A stretch of DNA of 64,000 nucleotides. Source: Acuticoccus sp039034015. Lineage in GTDB: Bacteria; Pseudomonadota; Alphaproteobacteria; Rhizobiales; Amorphaceae. Shown here piece by piece: positions 26,414-34,570 of the stretch. The stretch is from contig JBCCBM010000004.1 in NCBI GenBank assembly GCA_039034015.1, positions 62,001-126,000 of the forward strand, written 5' to 3'. Both the position numbers and the translations under genes were made by a program. The notes under the pieces are model-generated. The model ran no database searches and had not been told where the DNA came from. It was given only the letters and a program-made list of their open reading frames with translations. How positions within the stretch are numbered: the stretch's first letter is position 1; each line of letters opens with the position of its first letter.

Positions 26414-27295
26414 GTGCGCCGCCACCTCCGCCAGCGCCGCCTCCGCCGGGAGAAACCCTGGCGCATGGTGGATAAACCCATGGATCACGCCGGGGTAGAG
26501 CGTGCGCGTCACCGGCACCCCGGCCGCTTTCAGCCGGTCTTCGGCCCAAGCGCTGTCATCGGCCAGCGGATCACACGCGGCCACGGTCAAAAGCGTTCTC
26601 GGAAGCCCCGAAAGGTCAGCCTCCGAGAGATCCGCCAGCGCGCCGCCGCGAGGCGCATAAAACTCCCAAAAAAGCCGCATCCGCTCGGTGGAAAGCCCAA
26701 AGTCGCCGCCGCCATAGCGCGCATGGGAGGCGGTGTCGAACCGGCGGACAAAGCACCCATAGGCGAGCGAGAGCGCACGGATTGGCAGCGCCCCCCGGTC
26801 CCGCAGCGCAAGGGCGGTCGCAAGGGCAAGGTTGGCGCCCGCACTGTCGCCAAACAAATCCACCGGCCCGCCAAAGCGCTCTTGGAAGGCATCCACAAAG
26901 GCGAGGCAATCGTCGAGCGGGGCCGGGAACGGGTGTTCGGGCGCCTGGCGGGGGTGGGGCGCCACCACCGCGCGGCCGGCCGCCAGCGCCAGCCCGCCAA
27001 AGAGCGAAAGGTGCGTGTCCAGCGAACCGGCCGCCCACCCGCCGCCATGAAAGGCAAGGATCGGCGGCCCCACAACCTCCCGCGGCGCCACAACGCGCGC
27101 CGGCCGGTCGCCCTCTGCCCCGGGGAGGCGGATTTCATCCACCCGCACCAGCTGGCGCATGCGGCCGTTCAAAACCCTCTTGTCGGCAAGGCTCCCCCGG
27201 CGCATCTCATGAATGTCGCCGGTAACGGCGGCGGTGCGCAGCGCCATGATGGTCGCCATCTCTGGATCAAGTTCGCCCACGTCACCCTCCGCCAA
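26399..27295 (-). CDS. Alpha/beta hydrolase, hormone-sensitive-lipase family
   Basis: 298 residues. The oxyanion motif HGGG is in ILAFHGGGWAAGSLDTH, the nucleophile elbow is FGDSAGANLALA, and the C-terminal Asp and His lie in DPLADDSAWAEDRLK and GVIHGFIHHAPGF. These are the marks of family IV esterases, soluble carboxylesterases of broad specificity. It stands between rpiR and selO, convergent with the former and divergent from the latter, so context gives no firm substrate. Confidence 0.9.
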   Translation of the reverse strand: MAEGDVGELDPEMATIMALRTAAVTGDIHEMRRGSLADKRVLNGRMRQLVRVDEIRLPGAEGDRPARVVAPREVVGPPILAFHGGGWAAGSLDTHLSLFGGLALAAGRAVVAPHPRQAPEHPFPAPLDDCLAFVDAFQERFGGPVDLFGDSAGANLALATALALRDRGALPIRALSLAYGCFVRRFDTASHARYGGGDFGLSTERMRLFWEFYAPRGGALADLSEADLSGLPRTLLTVAACDPLADDSAWAEDRLKAAGVPVTRTLYPGVIHGFIHHAPGFLPAEAALAEVAAHLTPA

Positions 27296-27322
27296 CCCGC
27301 CCCATCATAGGAGCCGTTCGCC

Positions 27323-28741
27323 GTGACGCCAGCCATCGCGTTCGACAACACCTACGCCCGCCTGCCCGAACGCTTCTTCGTGCGCCAACCGCCGGTCCCC
27401 GTGCGCGACCCAAAGCGCATCTATCGCAACGATGCGCTGGCCGAAGCGCTGGGCATTGACGCCAAAACGCTGACCGCCGACGTCCTTGCCGGCAACGCCA
27501 TCCCCGAGGGCGCCGACCCCCTCGCCATGGCCTACGCCGGCCACCAGTTCGGCGGTTTCACCCCCCAGCTTGGCGATGGCCGCGCCCTCCTCATCGGCGA
27601 GGTGCTCGGTGCGGATGGCGCCCGCCGCGACATCCAGCTCAAAGGCTCCGGCCGCACGCCGTTCTCCCGATCCGGCGATGGGCGCGCCGCCCTCGGCCCC
27701 GTGCTGCGCGAAGTGTTGATCGGCGAGGCGATGGCAGCGCTCGGCATCCCCACCACCCGCGCGCTCGCCGCCGTCACCACGGGCGAACCCGTGCTGCGGG
27801 AGGAGGCGCTGCCCGGCGCCATCCTCACCCGGGTCGCCGCAAGCCACATTCGCGTCGGCACATTTCAGTATTTTGCCGCCCGGCGGGACAGCGACGCCCT
27901 CAAAACCCTCGTCGACTACGTCAACGCGCGCCACGCCCCATCGGGCACCGGCGAGAGCCCCGCCGAGCGTCTGTTCCACGGGGTGATTGCCCGCCAAGCC
28001 TCGCTGATTGCGTCCTGGATGGCGGTCGGATTCATCCACGGCGTCATGAACACCGACAACATGGCCCTGTCCGGCGAGACCATCGACTACGGCCCCTGCG
28101 CCTTCATGGATTCCTACGACCCCGCCACGGTCTACTCCTCCATCGACCATGGCGGGCGCTACGCCTACGCCAACCAGCCGGCCATCGCAGGCTGGAACCT
28201 GGCGCGCCTTGCCGAAACCCTCCTCCCGCTCTTTGCCGAGGATGAGGACGCGGCGCTCAAAATCGCCCAAGCCGCGCTTGACACCTTCGCCCCCTCGTTC
28301 CAAGCGGCCCACCGCGCCCGCTTTTGCGCAAAGCTTGCGCTCGCTCCGACGCACGACAACACCGCGCTGGTGAACGACCTGTTGTCAGCGATGCACGCGG
28401 GGGCGGCCGATTTCACGCTCACCTTCGCGCACCTTGATGACCCGGCCGCCGCCCGCGCGCTCTTCACCGAGCCTGCCGTGTTCGACAACTGGCACGCCCG
28501 CTGGTCCACCGCCCGCGACCCCGCGCTGACGGCGGCAATGGCAGAGCAGAACCCCCGCATCATCCCCCGCAACCACCTTGTGGAGGCCGCGCTCGACGCT
28601 GCCACCGAGGGCGACCTTGCCCCGTTCGAGGCGCTGCACGCCGCGCTCAAAACCCCGTTCGACCGCGCCCATGACGGCACAATTTTCGCCACGCCGCCCA
28701 AACCCTATGAGGTGGTGCGGGCGACATTTTGTGGGACCTGA
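27323..28741 (+). CDS. selO: SelO/YdiU protein adenylyltransferase (AMPylase)
   Basis: 472 residues from a GTG with AGGAG upstream. The pseudokinase-like active site is visible: DIQLKGSGRTPFSR, SGDGRAALGPVLRE and the metal-binding HGVMNTDNMALSGETIDYGP. SelO transfers AMP from ATP to Ser, Thr or Tyr on proteins and is linked to redox stress. Animal forms carry selenocysteine near the C terminus; here the end is ATFCGT with a Cys, as in other bacterial members. The length fits the family. Confidence 0.95.
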   Translation: MTPAIAFDNTYARLPERFFVRQPPVPVRDPKRIYRNDALAEALGIDAKTLTADVLAGNAIPEGADPLAMAYAGHQFGGFTPQLGDGRALLIGEVLGADGARRDIQLKGSGRTPFSRSGDGRAALGPVLREVLIGEAMAALGIPTTRALAAVTTGEPVLREEALPGAILTRVAASHIRVGTFQYFAARRDSDALKTLVDYVNARHAPSGTGESPAERLFHGVIARQASLIASWMAVGFIHGVMNTDNMALSGETIDYGPCAFMDSYDPATVYSSIDHGGRYAYANQPAIAGWNLARLAETLLPLFAEDEDAALKIAQAALDTFAPSFQAAHRARFCAKLALAPTHDNTALVNDLLSAMHAGAADFTLTFAHLDDPAAARALFTEPAVFDNWHARWSTARDPALTAAMAEQNPRIIPRNHLVEAALDAATEGDLAPFEALHAALKTPFDRAHDGTIFATPPKPYEVVRATFCGT

Positions 28742-28832
28742 GGCCACGCTGTCACAGGGGTGCATTTGCGCAAGATCAAGGGGTTGCGAAGTCGGCGAAT
28801 CATGCCAACATCGCTCTCGTGTTCAACAGCGC

Positions 28833-28846
28833 GAAAGGAGGTGATC
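28833..28846 (+). promoter_or_regulatory. Very strong ribosome binding site
   Basis: The 14 bases GAAAGGAGGTGATC are exactly complementary to the 3' tail expected for alphaproteobacterial 16S rRNA (GATCACCTCCTTTC). They end 2 bases before the ATG at 28849. Ordinary sites in this window match over 4-6 bases. The 16S end is assumed from family knowledge, not seen here. Confidence 0.8.
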
Positions 28847-28848
28847 TG

Positions 28849-28929
28849 ATGTCGAGTGGATCTGAAATGCGGGCGACGGCGTCTGGATCGGATCGGTGGA
28901 CTCTGGGGCAGCCTCTAGGGCTCCGTTGA
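28849..28929 (+). CDS. Small ORF of 26 residues behind an extreme ribosome site
   Basis: It encodes MSSGSEMRATASGSDRWTLG followed by QPLGLR, then TGA. The frame is short but its ribosome site is the strongest in the window, so translation is likely. The peptide is hydrophilic and has no membrane segment or motif that I recognise. It lies 107 bases after selO and 45 bases before a five-unit array of terminator-like hairpins, with an extra GGACG/CGTCC hairpin at 28948-28961. It could be a leader peptide or a translated small RNA. Confidence 0.55.
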   Translation: MSSGSEMRATASGSDRWTLGQPLGLR

Positions 28930-28973
28930 ACGATCGGGTTTCAGGCCGGACGTCAGCGTCCGCGTCTATCCAC

Positions 28974-29130
28974 GGGGGCCGCGCAAGCGGCCCCTTATTT
29001 GTTTGTGGCCGCGCAAGCGGCCCCTTATTTGTTTGTGGCCGCGCAAGCGGCGGCTTATTTTTTTGTAGCCGCGGGAGCGGCGGCTTATTTTTTTGGGGCC
29101 GCGGGAGCGGCGCCCTGAACTGTTTCGGCC
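28974..29130 (+). repeat. Five tandem 30-base units, each a terminator-like hairpin
   Basis: Unit period is exactly 30 bases (cores begin at 28981, 29011, 29041, 29071, 29101). Each unit has a stem of the type GGCCGC-GCAA-GCGGCC followed by a T-rich linker (TTATTTGTTT). The first two units are identical, later ones drift, and a sixth is decayed after 29131. In some units both arms have changed together (GGCCGC to AGCCGC), though pairing is not perfect in all. Read on the plus strand each resembles an intrinsic terminator for transcripts from selO and the small ORF. Confidence 0.85.
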
Positions 29131-29163
29131 GCGCAAGGCGCTTTGGTCGGCGCCCCGCCTGAC

Positions 29164-29805
29164 ATGCGCCGCCCCGGCTCCGTCAAATCGCTGGAAAATT
29201 TCGGCCGCCAGCGCCTCTCGCGCCACTTCTTCATGCGCGACTTTCTGCACTCCGAAATTGCCGCCCACCACGGCCTCACAAACGTGCCGGATGACCCAGC
29301 GCTCGCCCTGGCCGCCGGCCGCGCCCTTTGCGAGCATCTTCTGGACCCGCTGGTGGAAACCTTCGGCGCCATCGCCATCCGCTCCGCCTATCGCAGCCCC
29401 GAGGTGAACGCGCTCGGCAACGCCCGCTACGGCAGCTGCGCCAGCAACCAAGCCAACCACGCCCGCCACATCTGGGACCGGCGGGACGCCAACGGCCACA
29501 TGGGCGCCACCGCCTGCATTATCATCCCCTGGTTCGTGGACGCCTATGAGCGTGGGCGCGATTTTCGCGATCTCGCCTGGTGGCTCCACGACCATCTTCC
29601 GGTGAGCGAGCTTCAGTTTTTCACAAAGCGCCTCGCCTTCAACATCACCTGGAGCGAGGCGCCCAAGGGCCGCATCCACGGCTTCATGCCCCGCAACATG
29701 GTCCTTCTGCGCGCCGGCGAGACGCCCGCCGAGCCGCGCGAGACCCGCGCCGCCCGCTACGCCGACTTCCCAGCGTTCCGCGGCCTCAAGATCCCAGACG
29801 CCTAA
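29164..29805 (+). CDS. Conserved hypothetical protein, possibly peptidase M15-like
   Basis: 213 residues from the ATG at 29164. The central part, AIAIRSAYRSPEVNALGN then SNQANHARHIWDRRDANGH and a late RIHGFMP, loosely recalls the hedgehog/DD-peptidase fold of M15 carboxypeptidases, which has an S-x-Y-R motif and metal-binding His and Asp. The canonical S-x-H-x-x-G-x-A-x-D motif is not intact, so catalysis is doubtful. There is no signal peptide. Its stop overlaps the end of convergent xthA by 4 bases. The function is unknown. Confidence 0.65.
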   Translation: MRRPGSVKSLENFGRQRLSRHFFMRDFLHSEIAAHHGLTNVPDDPALALAAGRALCEHLLDPLVETFGAIAIRSAYRSPEVNALGNARYGSCASNQANHARHIWDRRDANGHMGATACIIIPWFVDAYERGRDFRDLAWWLHDHLPVSELQFFTKRLAFNITWSEAPKGRIHGFMPRNMVLLRAGETPAEPRETRAARYADFPAFRGLKIPDA

Positions 29806-30584
29806 AGATCAAGTTCAACCACCACGGGCACATGGTCCGACGGTTTGGGCCAAGCGCGGGTGTGCTTGTCCACCACAACGCCGGTCAGCTTGTCCGCGGC
29901 CTCCGCCGACAGCATGACGTGGTCAATGCGAATGCCGTTGTTCTTCTGCCACGCGCCGGCCTGATAGTCCCAAAACGTGTAAACCCCGTCCGACCGGTCG
30001 ACGGCGCGCTGGGCGTCCACATAGCCCATATGCTGGAGCGCCCGGTGCCGCCCCCGGCTCTCGGGTTGAAACAGCGCATCATCCACCCATCGGTCGGGGT
30101 GTTTCGCGTCCTGTTCAAGCGGGATGACGTTGTAATCCCCGCACAGCGCGACCGGCATATCGAGCGCCAAGAGCCCCTCAGCGTGGGCCAGGAGCCGGTC
30201 CATCCAGGCGATTTTGTACGGAAATTTCTCCGTATCCACCGGGTTCCCGTTGGGCAAATAGATGCTCGCCACCCGCACCGCGCCGTCGTCAGTGGACACC
30301 GTCGCCTCAATGTAGCGCGCCTGAACGTCGTCCGCGTCCCCCGGCAGGCCGCGCGTCACATCCTCCAGCGGGCGCTTGGAGAGGAGCGCGACCCCGTTGA
30401 ACCCCTTTTGGCCGCAGGTCTCGACATTGTAGCCCAGCCGCTCGATGGGCTCGGCCGGGAACGCCTCGTCGGTGCTTTTGATTTCTTGCAGGCACGCCAC
30501 GTCCGGCTGGCGCTCCTCCAGCCAGCGGGCCAACACCTCGGCCCGCGCCTTCACCCCGTTGATATTGAAGGTCGCGATCTTCAA
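29802..30584 (-). CDS. xthA: Exodeoxyribonuclease III
   Basis: 260 residues, normal for the family. AP-endonuclease/exonuclease motifs are visible: MKIATFNINGVKAR, CLQEIKSTDEAFP with the metal-binding Glu, YLPNGNPVDTEKF, CGDYNVIPLEQDAKHP and the C-terminal SDHVPVVVEL. It repairs abasic sites and 3' blocks in DNA. It overlaps the stop of erpA by 4 bases and is cotranscribed with it. Confidence 0.96.
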   Translation of the reverse strand: MKIATFNINGVKARAEVLARWLEERQPDVACLQEIKSTDEAFPAEPIERLGYNVETCGQKGFNGVALLSKRPLEDVTRGLPGDADDVQARYIEATVSTDDGAVRVASIYLPNGNPVDTEKFPYKIAWMDRLLAHAEGLLALDMPVALCGDYNVIPLEQDAKHPDRWVDDALFQPESRGRHRALQHMGYVDAQRAVDRSDGVYTFWDYQAGAWQKNNGIRIDHVMLSAEAADKLTGVVVDKHTRAWPKPSDHVPVVVELDL

Positions 30585-30904
30585 AGCAGGGAGAACGACG
30601 TGCCGCAGCCGCAGGACGATTGCGCATTGGGGTTCTTGATCTGGAACGATTGGCCCATCAAATCATCAACAAAATCAAGCTCCGCCCCTTCCAGGAACGG
30701 GAGCGACACCGGGTCCACCACAACGGTCGCCGCGCCTTCCAGCACAAGGTCGTCATCGGCGGCGCCGTCCACCAGATCGTATTTGTATTGGAAGCCCGAG
30801 CAGCCGCCGCCCTCCACGCTCACGCGCAGGGCCTTGGCCGCCTCGCCGTCCAAAATCTTGGCAACCCGGGCAAAGGCCCGGTCCGTCACCTGAAAAGCTG
30901 TCAT
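30581..30904 (-). CDS. erpA: Iron-sulfur cluster insertion protein ErpA/IscA type
   Basis: 107 residues from the ATG at 30904, with GAGGAG upstream; longer frames have no site. The three cluster-binding cysteines are Cys in GGGCSGFQYKY and the C-terminal SSCGCG pair. A-type carriers deliver 2Fe-2S or 4Fe-4S clusters to apoproteins. The gene is divergent from dgt with 66 bases between and precedes xthA in one operon, a usual alphaproteobacterial order. Confidence 0.93.
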   Translation of the reverse strand: MTAFQVTDRAFARVAKILDGEAAKALRVSVEGGGCSGFQYKYDLVDGAADDDLVLEGAATVVVDPVSLPFLEGAELDFVDDLMGQSFQIKNPNAQSSCGCGTSFSLL

Positions 30905-30970
30905 GGATGAGAACTCCTCAACTTCCCCCGTCATATAGTGGCAAGGCCCGTCGGAGAAGAGTGAAGACCG

Positions 30971-32131
30971 ATGAAGACCGTTCGCCCCCATCAGCGCGTC
31001 CTTGCGCCCTACGCCACCCACCCGGGGCAAAGCCGCGGCCGGCGCATCCCCGAACCCGTGTCAGCCACCCGCACCCCCTTCCAGCGCGATCGGGACCGCA
31101 TTGTCCACTCCAGCGCCTTCCGCCGCCTCACCCACAAAACCCAAGTCTTCCTCACCACCGATGGGGACCATTTTCGCTCCCGCCTCACCCACAGTCTTGA
31201 GGTGGCGCAAATCGCGCGGTCCATCACCCGCTGGCTCGCCCTTGATGAGGATTTGGCCGAGGCCCTCGCCCTCTCCCACGACTTTGGCCACACCCCCTTT
31301 GGCCACGAGGGCGAGACCGTGCTCGACGCGCTGATGAAGGACCACGGCGGCTTCGACCACAATTTTCAGGCCTACCGCATCGTGACGCGCCTGGAACGCC
31401 GCTACGCCGGCTACGATGGCCTCAACCTCACCTTCGAGGCGCTGGAAGGCCTCATCAAGCACAACGGCCCGCCCACGGGCGCCATCGCCGCCGATCCCGA
31501 CCTTGCCGACCTCGACCTTGTCACCCAAGCGGGCCTGGAGGCCCAGATCGCGGCGCTCTCGGACGACATTGCGTACAACTGCCACGACATTGACGATGGC
31601 CTGCGCTCCGGCCTCCTCGCCCGCGCCCCGCTGGAGGGCGTGCCGCTGGTGGCCGACATCATGGCCCAGGTGGACCGCGAGGCGCCAGGCCTCGAAGCAC
31701 CCCGCTTTGCCCATGAGCTCACCCGCCGCCTCCTGACGCGCATGATTGAAGATGTCATCGGCGAGACGGTGCGCCGCATTGCCCGGGCAAGCGTTGCCAC
31801 CGCGGCCGACGTTGCCCGCCAGCCGGGCCCCCTCGTTGCCTTCTCGACAGAGATGGCGACGGCGGAGCGCACGCTCAAAACAACGCTCTTCAGCAACCTT
31901 TACAAGAACGCAGAGATGCTCGCCGTGCGCGAAAAAGCCGGCAAGATCGTGGCGGAACTCTTCGAAATATTCGCCAACGCCCCCAACCGTTTGCCGGACA
32001 ATTGGCGCGCCCCCGGCGACACCGAACGCCAGCGCCTCCGCCGCACCTGCGACTACATCGCCGGCATGACCGACCGGTTCGCCCTCAAAGAGCACGCCCG
32101 CCTCACAGGCCGCCCCGCCGAGCTTTTGTGA
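30971..32131 (+). CDS. dgt: Deoxyguanosinetriphosphate triphosphohydrolase-like protein (dNTPase)
   Basis: 386 residues. The HD-domain metal ligands are seen in RLTHSLEVAQIARSI and LSHDFGHTPFGHEGE, with a further Asp in DDIAYNCHDIDDGL. The N-terminal FQRDRDRIVHSSAFRRLTHK is typical of the type-2 dGTPase branch. The enzyme splits dNTPs into nucleosides and triphosphate. It is divergent from erpA and ends 3 bases from the end of convergent trcR. Confidence 0.94.
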   Translation: MKTVRPHQRVLAPYATHPGQSRGRRIPEPVSATRTPFQRDRDRIVHSSAFRRLTHKTQVFLTTDGDHFRSRLTHSLEVAQIARSITRWLALDEDLAEALALSHDFGHTPFGHEGETVLDALMKDHGGFDHNFQAYRIVTRLERRYAGYDGLNLTFEALEGLIKHNGPPTGAIAADPDLADLDLVTQAGLEAQIAALSDDIAYNCHDIDDGLRSGLLARAPLEGVPLVADIMAQVDREAPGLEAPRFAHELTRRLLTRMIEDVIGETVRRIARASVATAADVARQPGPLVAFSTEMATAERTLKTTLFSNLYKNAEMLAVREKAGKIVAELFEIFANAPNRLPDNWRAPGDTERQRLRRTCDYIAGMTDRFALKEHARLTGRPAELL

Positions 32132-32134
32132 GCG

Positions 32135-32857
32135 TTAGTCTTCGTCACCCTCGCCAGGCCGCTCCTTCGACTTCGTCCACGCCTTCAGGCCGGCAAACAC
32201 CGCGTCCGGGTCAAACTTTTCGCCCCGCGGATCAGGGTCGGGCCCATCCATCGGCTCCACACTTTCCTCCACCGGCATCAACCCGTCGGTGGGCTCATAG
32301 GTCGGCACCGGCGGCTCGGTGATGCCTGCCTCACGCGCGGCCTGGGAGACGGCGTGGTCAAGGTCGATCTGCGTGCAAAGGCCGAGCGTCACCGGGTCGA
32401 GCGGCGAAAGGTTTGCCGAATTCCAATGGGTGCGGTCGCGGATCGCGGCAATCGTCGTCTTCGTGGTGCCGACGAGCTTGATGATCTGCGAATCCTTCAG
32501 CTCCGGGTGCTGGCGCACCAGCCACAGGATCGCATTGGGCCGATCCTGCCGCTTGGAGACGGGCGTGTAGCGCGGCGCCTTCCGCTTCAGGGTCGGCACC
32601 ACCGTCTTCGGCTTGGAGAGTTTTAGCTTATAGCCAGGGTTGTCCTCGCCGCGCTTGATCTCTTCGCGCGTCAGCTGGCCGTTTTGGATGGGGTCGGCGC
32701 CTTTGATGCCCTGGGCCGCGTCCCCATCGGCAATCGCCGTCACCTCCAGGGGGTGGAGGCGGCAAAAGCCCGCAATCTGGTCGAACGACAGCGACGTGTT
32801 GTCCACCAGCCAAACGGCGGTGGCTTTGGGCATCAGCGGGGTGTCGTCGGCAGCCAT
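32135..32857 (-). CDS. trcR: Cell cycle transcriptional regulator TrcR (DUF1013)
   Basis: 240 residues from the ATG at 32857 with GAGGA upstream. The whole protein reads as DUF1013: MPKATAVWLVDNTSLSFDQI, FCRLHPLEVTAIADG, then RPNAILWLVRQHPELKDSQI and GTTKTTIAAIRDRTHWNS, two HTH-like segments. In alphaproteobacteria this family was named TrcR and associates with RNA polymerase in cell-cycle control. The acidic C-terminal tail (EESVEPMDGPDPDPRGE) is a further family trait. Confidence 0.9.
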   Translation of the reverse strand: MAADDTPLMPKATAVWLVDNTSLSFDQIAGFCRLHPLEVTAIADGDAAQGIKGADPIQNGQLTREEIKRGEDNPGYKLKLSKPKTVVPTLKRKAPRYTPVSKRQDRPNAILWLVRQHPELKDSQIIKLVGTTKTTIAAIRDRTHWNSANLSPLDPVTLGLCTQIDLDHAVSQAAREAGITEPPVPTYEPTDGLMPVEESVEPMDGPDPDPRGEKFDPDAVFAGLKAWTKSKERPGEGDED

Positions 32858-32962
32858 GACAAATTCCTCAAGGGCCTCCGATGGAGGCAACGCGCAAAAG
32901 ATCCGTTGTCGGGGATGGCGTTGATATAGCCGCCCACTCGTTGGAGCGCAAACGGCCGCCGC

Positions 32963-33949
32963 TCAGATCGTGAGCACGATCTTGCCAATATGCGCGCTCT
33001 CCTCCATCCGCCCATGGGCCGCCGCCGCCTCGGCCAGCGGAAACGCGCGGTCCATCACCACCTTCACGCGCCCGTCCGCAATCAGAGGCAAAACCGCCCG
33101 CTCCACGTTCTGCGCAATCGCCGCCTTGAAGGCCACCGACCGCGCCCGCAACGTGGAGCCGGTGTGGAGAAGCCGCTTCACCATCAAAAGCGAAAAGTTC
33201 ACATCGCTGCGCCCGTTCAGCGTCGCGATCTGCACAATCCGGCCCTCCACCGCCGCGGCCTTCCAGTTGCGCTCCACATAGTCGCCGCCAACCATGTCGA
33301 GGATGACGTTCGCGCCATCGCCAGTGGCTGCCTTCACCGCCGCCACAAAGTCGTGCGTGCGATAATTCACGGTGACGTCCGCCCCCAGCGCCGCGCACGC
33401 GGCGCACTTCTCGTCCGACCCCGCGGTCGCAACCACCCGCGCCCCAAACGCCTTGGCAAGCTGGATCGCCATCACGCCAATGCCCGACGATCCGCCGTGC
33501 ACCAAGAGCCATTCGCCCGCCGAAAGCTTGGCGCGGTCAAAAAGGTTGCTCCACACCGTGAACGCCGTCTCGGGGAGGGCGGCGGCCTCTTCCATCGCCA
33601 TGCCCAGCGGCACCGCAATGGCGCTCTCTTCATGGGCGACCACACGCGCGCCATAGCCCCCGCCTGGCACAAGCGCCATCACCGCAGAGCCGAGCGGGTG
33701 ACGGTCAGAGCCCGGCCCCGCGGCCACAACGCGCCCCGCAACCTCAAGCCCAAGAATGTCGGGCGCGCCGGGCGGCGGCGGGTAAGCGCCCGCCCGTTGC
33801 AGGCAGTCCGGCCGGTTCACGCCCGCCGCTTCCACCGAAATCAAGATTTCGCCCGGCCCCGGCGCTGGCACCGGCCGCGACACAAGCTGCAACACCTCCG
33901 GCCCGCCCGCGCCGTCAGCGATCACCGCGCGCATCATCTCACCCGTCAT
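32963..33949 (-). CDS. NAD(P)H quinone oxidoreductase, PIG3 family of medium-chain reductases
   Basis: 328 residues. N-terminal GroES-like fold (VLQLVSRPVPAPGPGEILIS, AAGVNRPDCLQRAGAYPPPP) followed by a Rossmann domain with VHGGSSGIGVMAIQLAKAFG. No structural zinc cysteines are present, as in the PIG3/zeta-crystallin branch, so it is a zinc-free quinone reductase. It is divergent from a small DUF1192 gene, a pairing commonly seen in Hyphomicrobiales. Confidence 0.9.
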   Translation of the reverse strand: MTGEMMRAVIADGAGGPEVLQLVSRPVPAPGPGEILISVEAAGVNRPDCLQRAGAYPPPPGAPDILGLEVAGRVVAAGPGSDRHPLGSAVMALVPGGGYGARVVAHEESAIAVPLGMAMEEAAALPETAFTVWSNLFDRAKLSAGEWLLVHGGSSGIGVMAIQLAKAFGARVVATAGSDEKCAACAALGADVTVNYRTHDFVAAVKAATGDGANVILDMVGGDYVERNWKAAAVEGRIVQIATLNGRSDVNFSLLMVKRLLHTGSTLRARSVAFKAAIAQNVERAVLPLIADGRVKVVMDRAFPLAEAAAAHGRMEESAHIGKIVLTI

Positions 33950-34006
33950 GCGCTTGCGCCCGCGCGCGGCAAAGTGGCACCGTCACGCCGCACAAGGGAG
34001 AGCGCC

Positions 34007-34189
34007 GTGGAGCCGGACGAGCCGAAAAAGACGCCCAAACACACGCTGGGCGACGACCTCACGCGCCATTCCATCGCAGAGCTTGAAGCGCTGCGCGACG
34101 CGTGCCAGGCAGAAATTCTTCGCATCGAGGCGGACATGGCGGCCAAAGGCTCGTCCCGCGCGGCAGCCGAGGGCCTCTTCAAGCGCTAA
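34007..34189 (+). CDS. DUF1192 small protein
   Basis: 60 residues from a GTG with GGGAG upstream. The core HSIAELEALRDACQAEILRI is the DUF1192 signature, a short helical, probably coiled-coil protein of unknown function. It is divergent from the quinone oxidoreductase gene and ends 1 base before the end of convergent rpmE. Confidence 0.8.
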   Translation: MEPDEPKKTPKHTLGDDLTRHSIAELEALRDACQAEILRIEADMAAKGSSRAAAEGLFKR

Positions 34190-34190
34190 C

Positions 34191-34415
34191 CTATGCGCCC
34201 GGAATGCCTTTGAATTTGTTCTTGAAGCGCGAAATCCGGCCGCCACGGTCAAGCAGCGTCTGTTGACCGCCCGTCCACGCCGGGTGGGTCCGCGGATCAA
34301 TGTCGAGCTGGATGCGATCACCCGGCGAACCCGCGCACGAACGGGTCACGTATTCGGTGCCGTCCGTCATCACCACTGTTACAGGGTGATAGTCGGGGTG
34401 GATGTCCTTCTTCAT
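34191..34415 (-). CDS. rpmE: 50S ribosomal protein L31
   Basis: 74 residues from the ATG at 34415 (MKKDIHPDYHPVTVVMTDGT), with GAGGACG upstream. Other landmarks are IDPRTHPAWTGGQ and a basic C terminus. Only one Cys (RSCAGSPG) is present, so it is the form without the zinc CXXC ribbon, as common in alphaproteobacteria. Confidence 0.96.
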   Translation of the reverse strand: MKKDIHPDYHPVTVVMTDGTEYVTRSCAGSPGDRIQLDIDPRTHPAWTGGQQTLLDRGGRISRFKNKFKGIPGA

Positions 34416-34570
34416 GGTCGTCCTCGCCAATCATGCGTGCGGCCGGCGCCGGGCTCGCGCGCTATGTCCACAATCGGGGAAAGCGTGGTAAGTATCGCTG
34501 AGGTTCGCGTTGCGCAAGTGCTGCGGTGGACCGCGTTGACTTTGCCCGCCAGACAGGGTTGTCACCGCAC

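Noticed and set aside
28974..29130. CRISPR-like array
   Set aside because: Units are directly joined with a 30-base period and no unique spacers, and no cas genes are nearby.
28896..29162. 88-codon plus-strand ORF with five Gly-Arg-Ala-Ser-Gly-type decapeptide repeats
   Set aside because: The 30-base period is a multiple of three, so the hairpin array is open in frame by necessity. There is no ribosome site of its own, and the hairpins are better explained as nucleic-acid structure.
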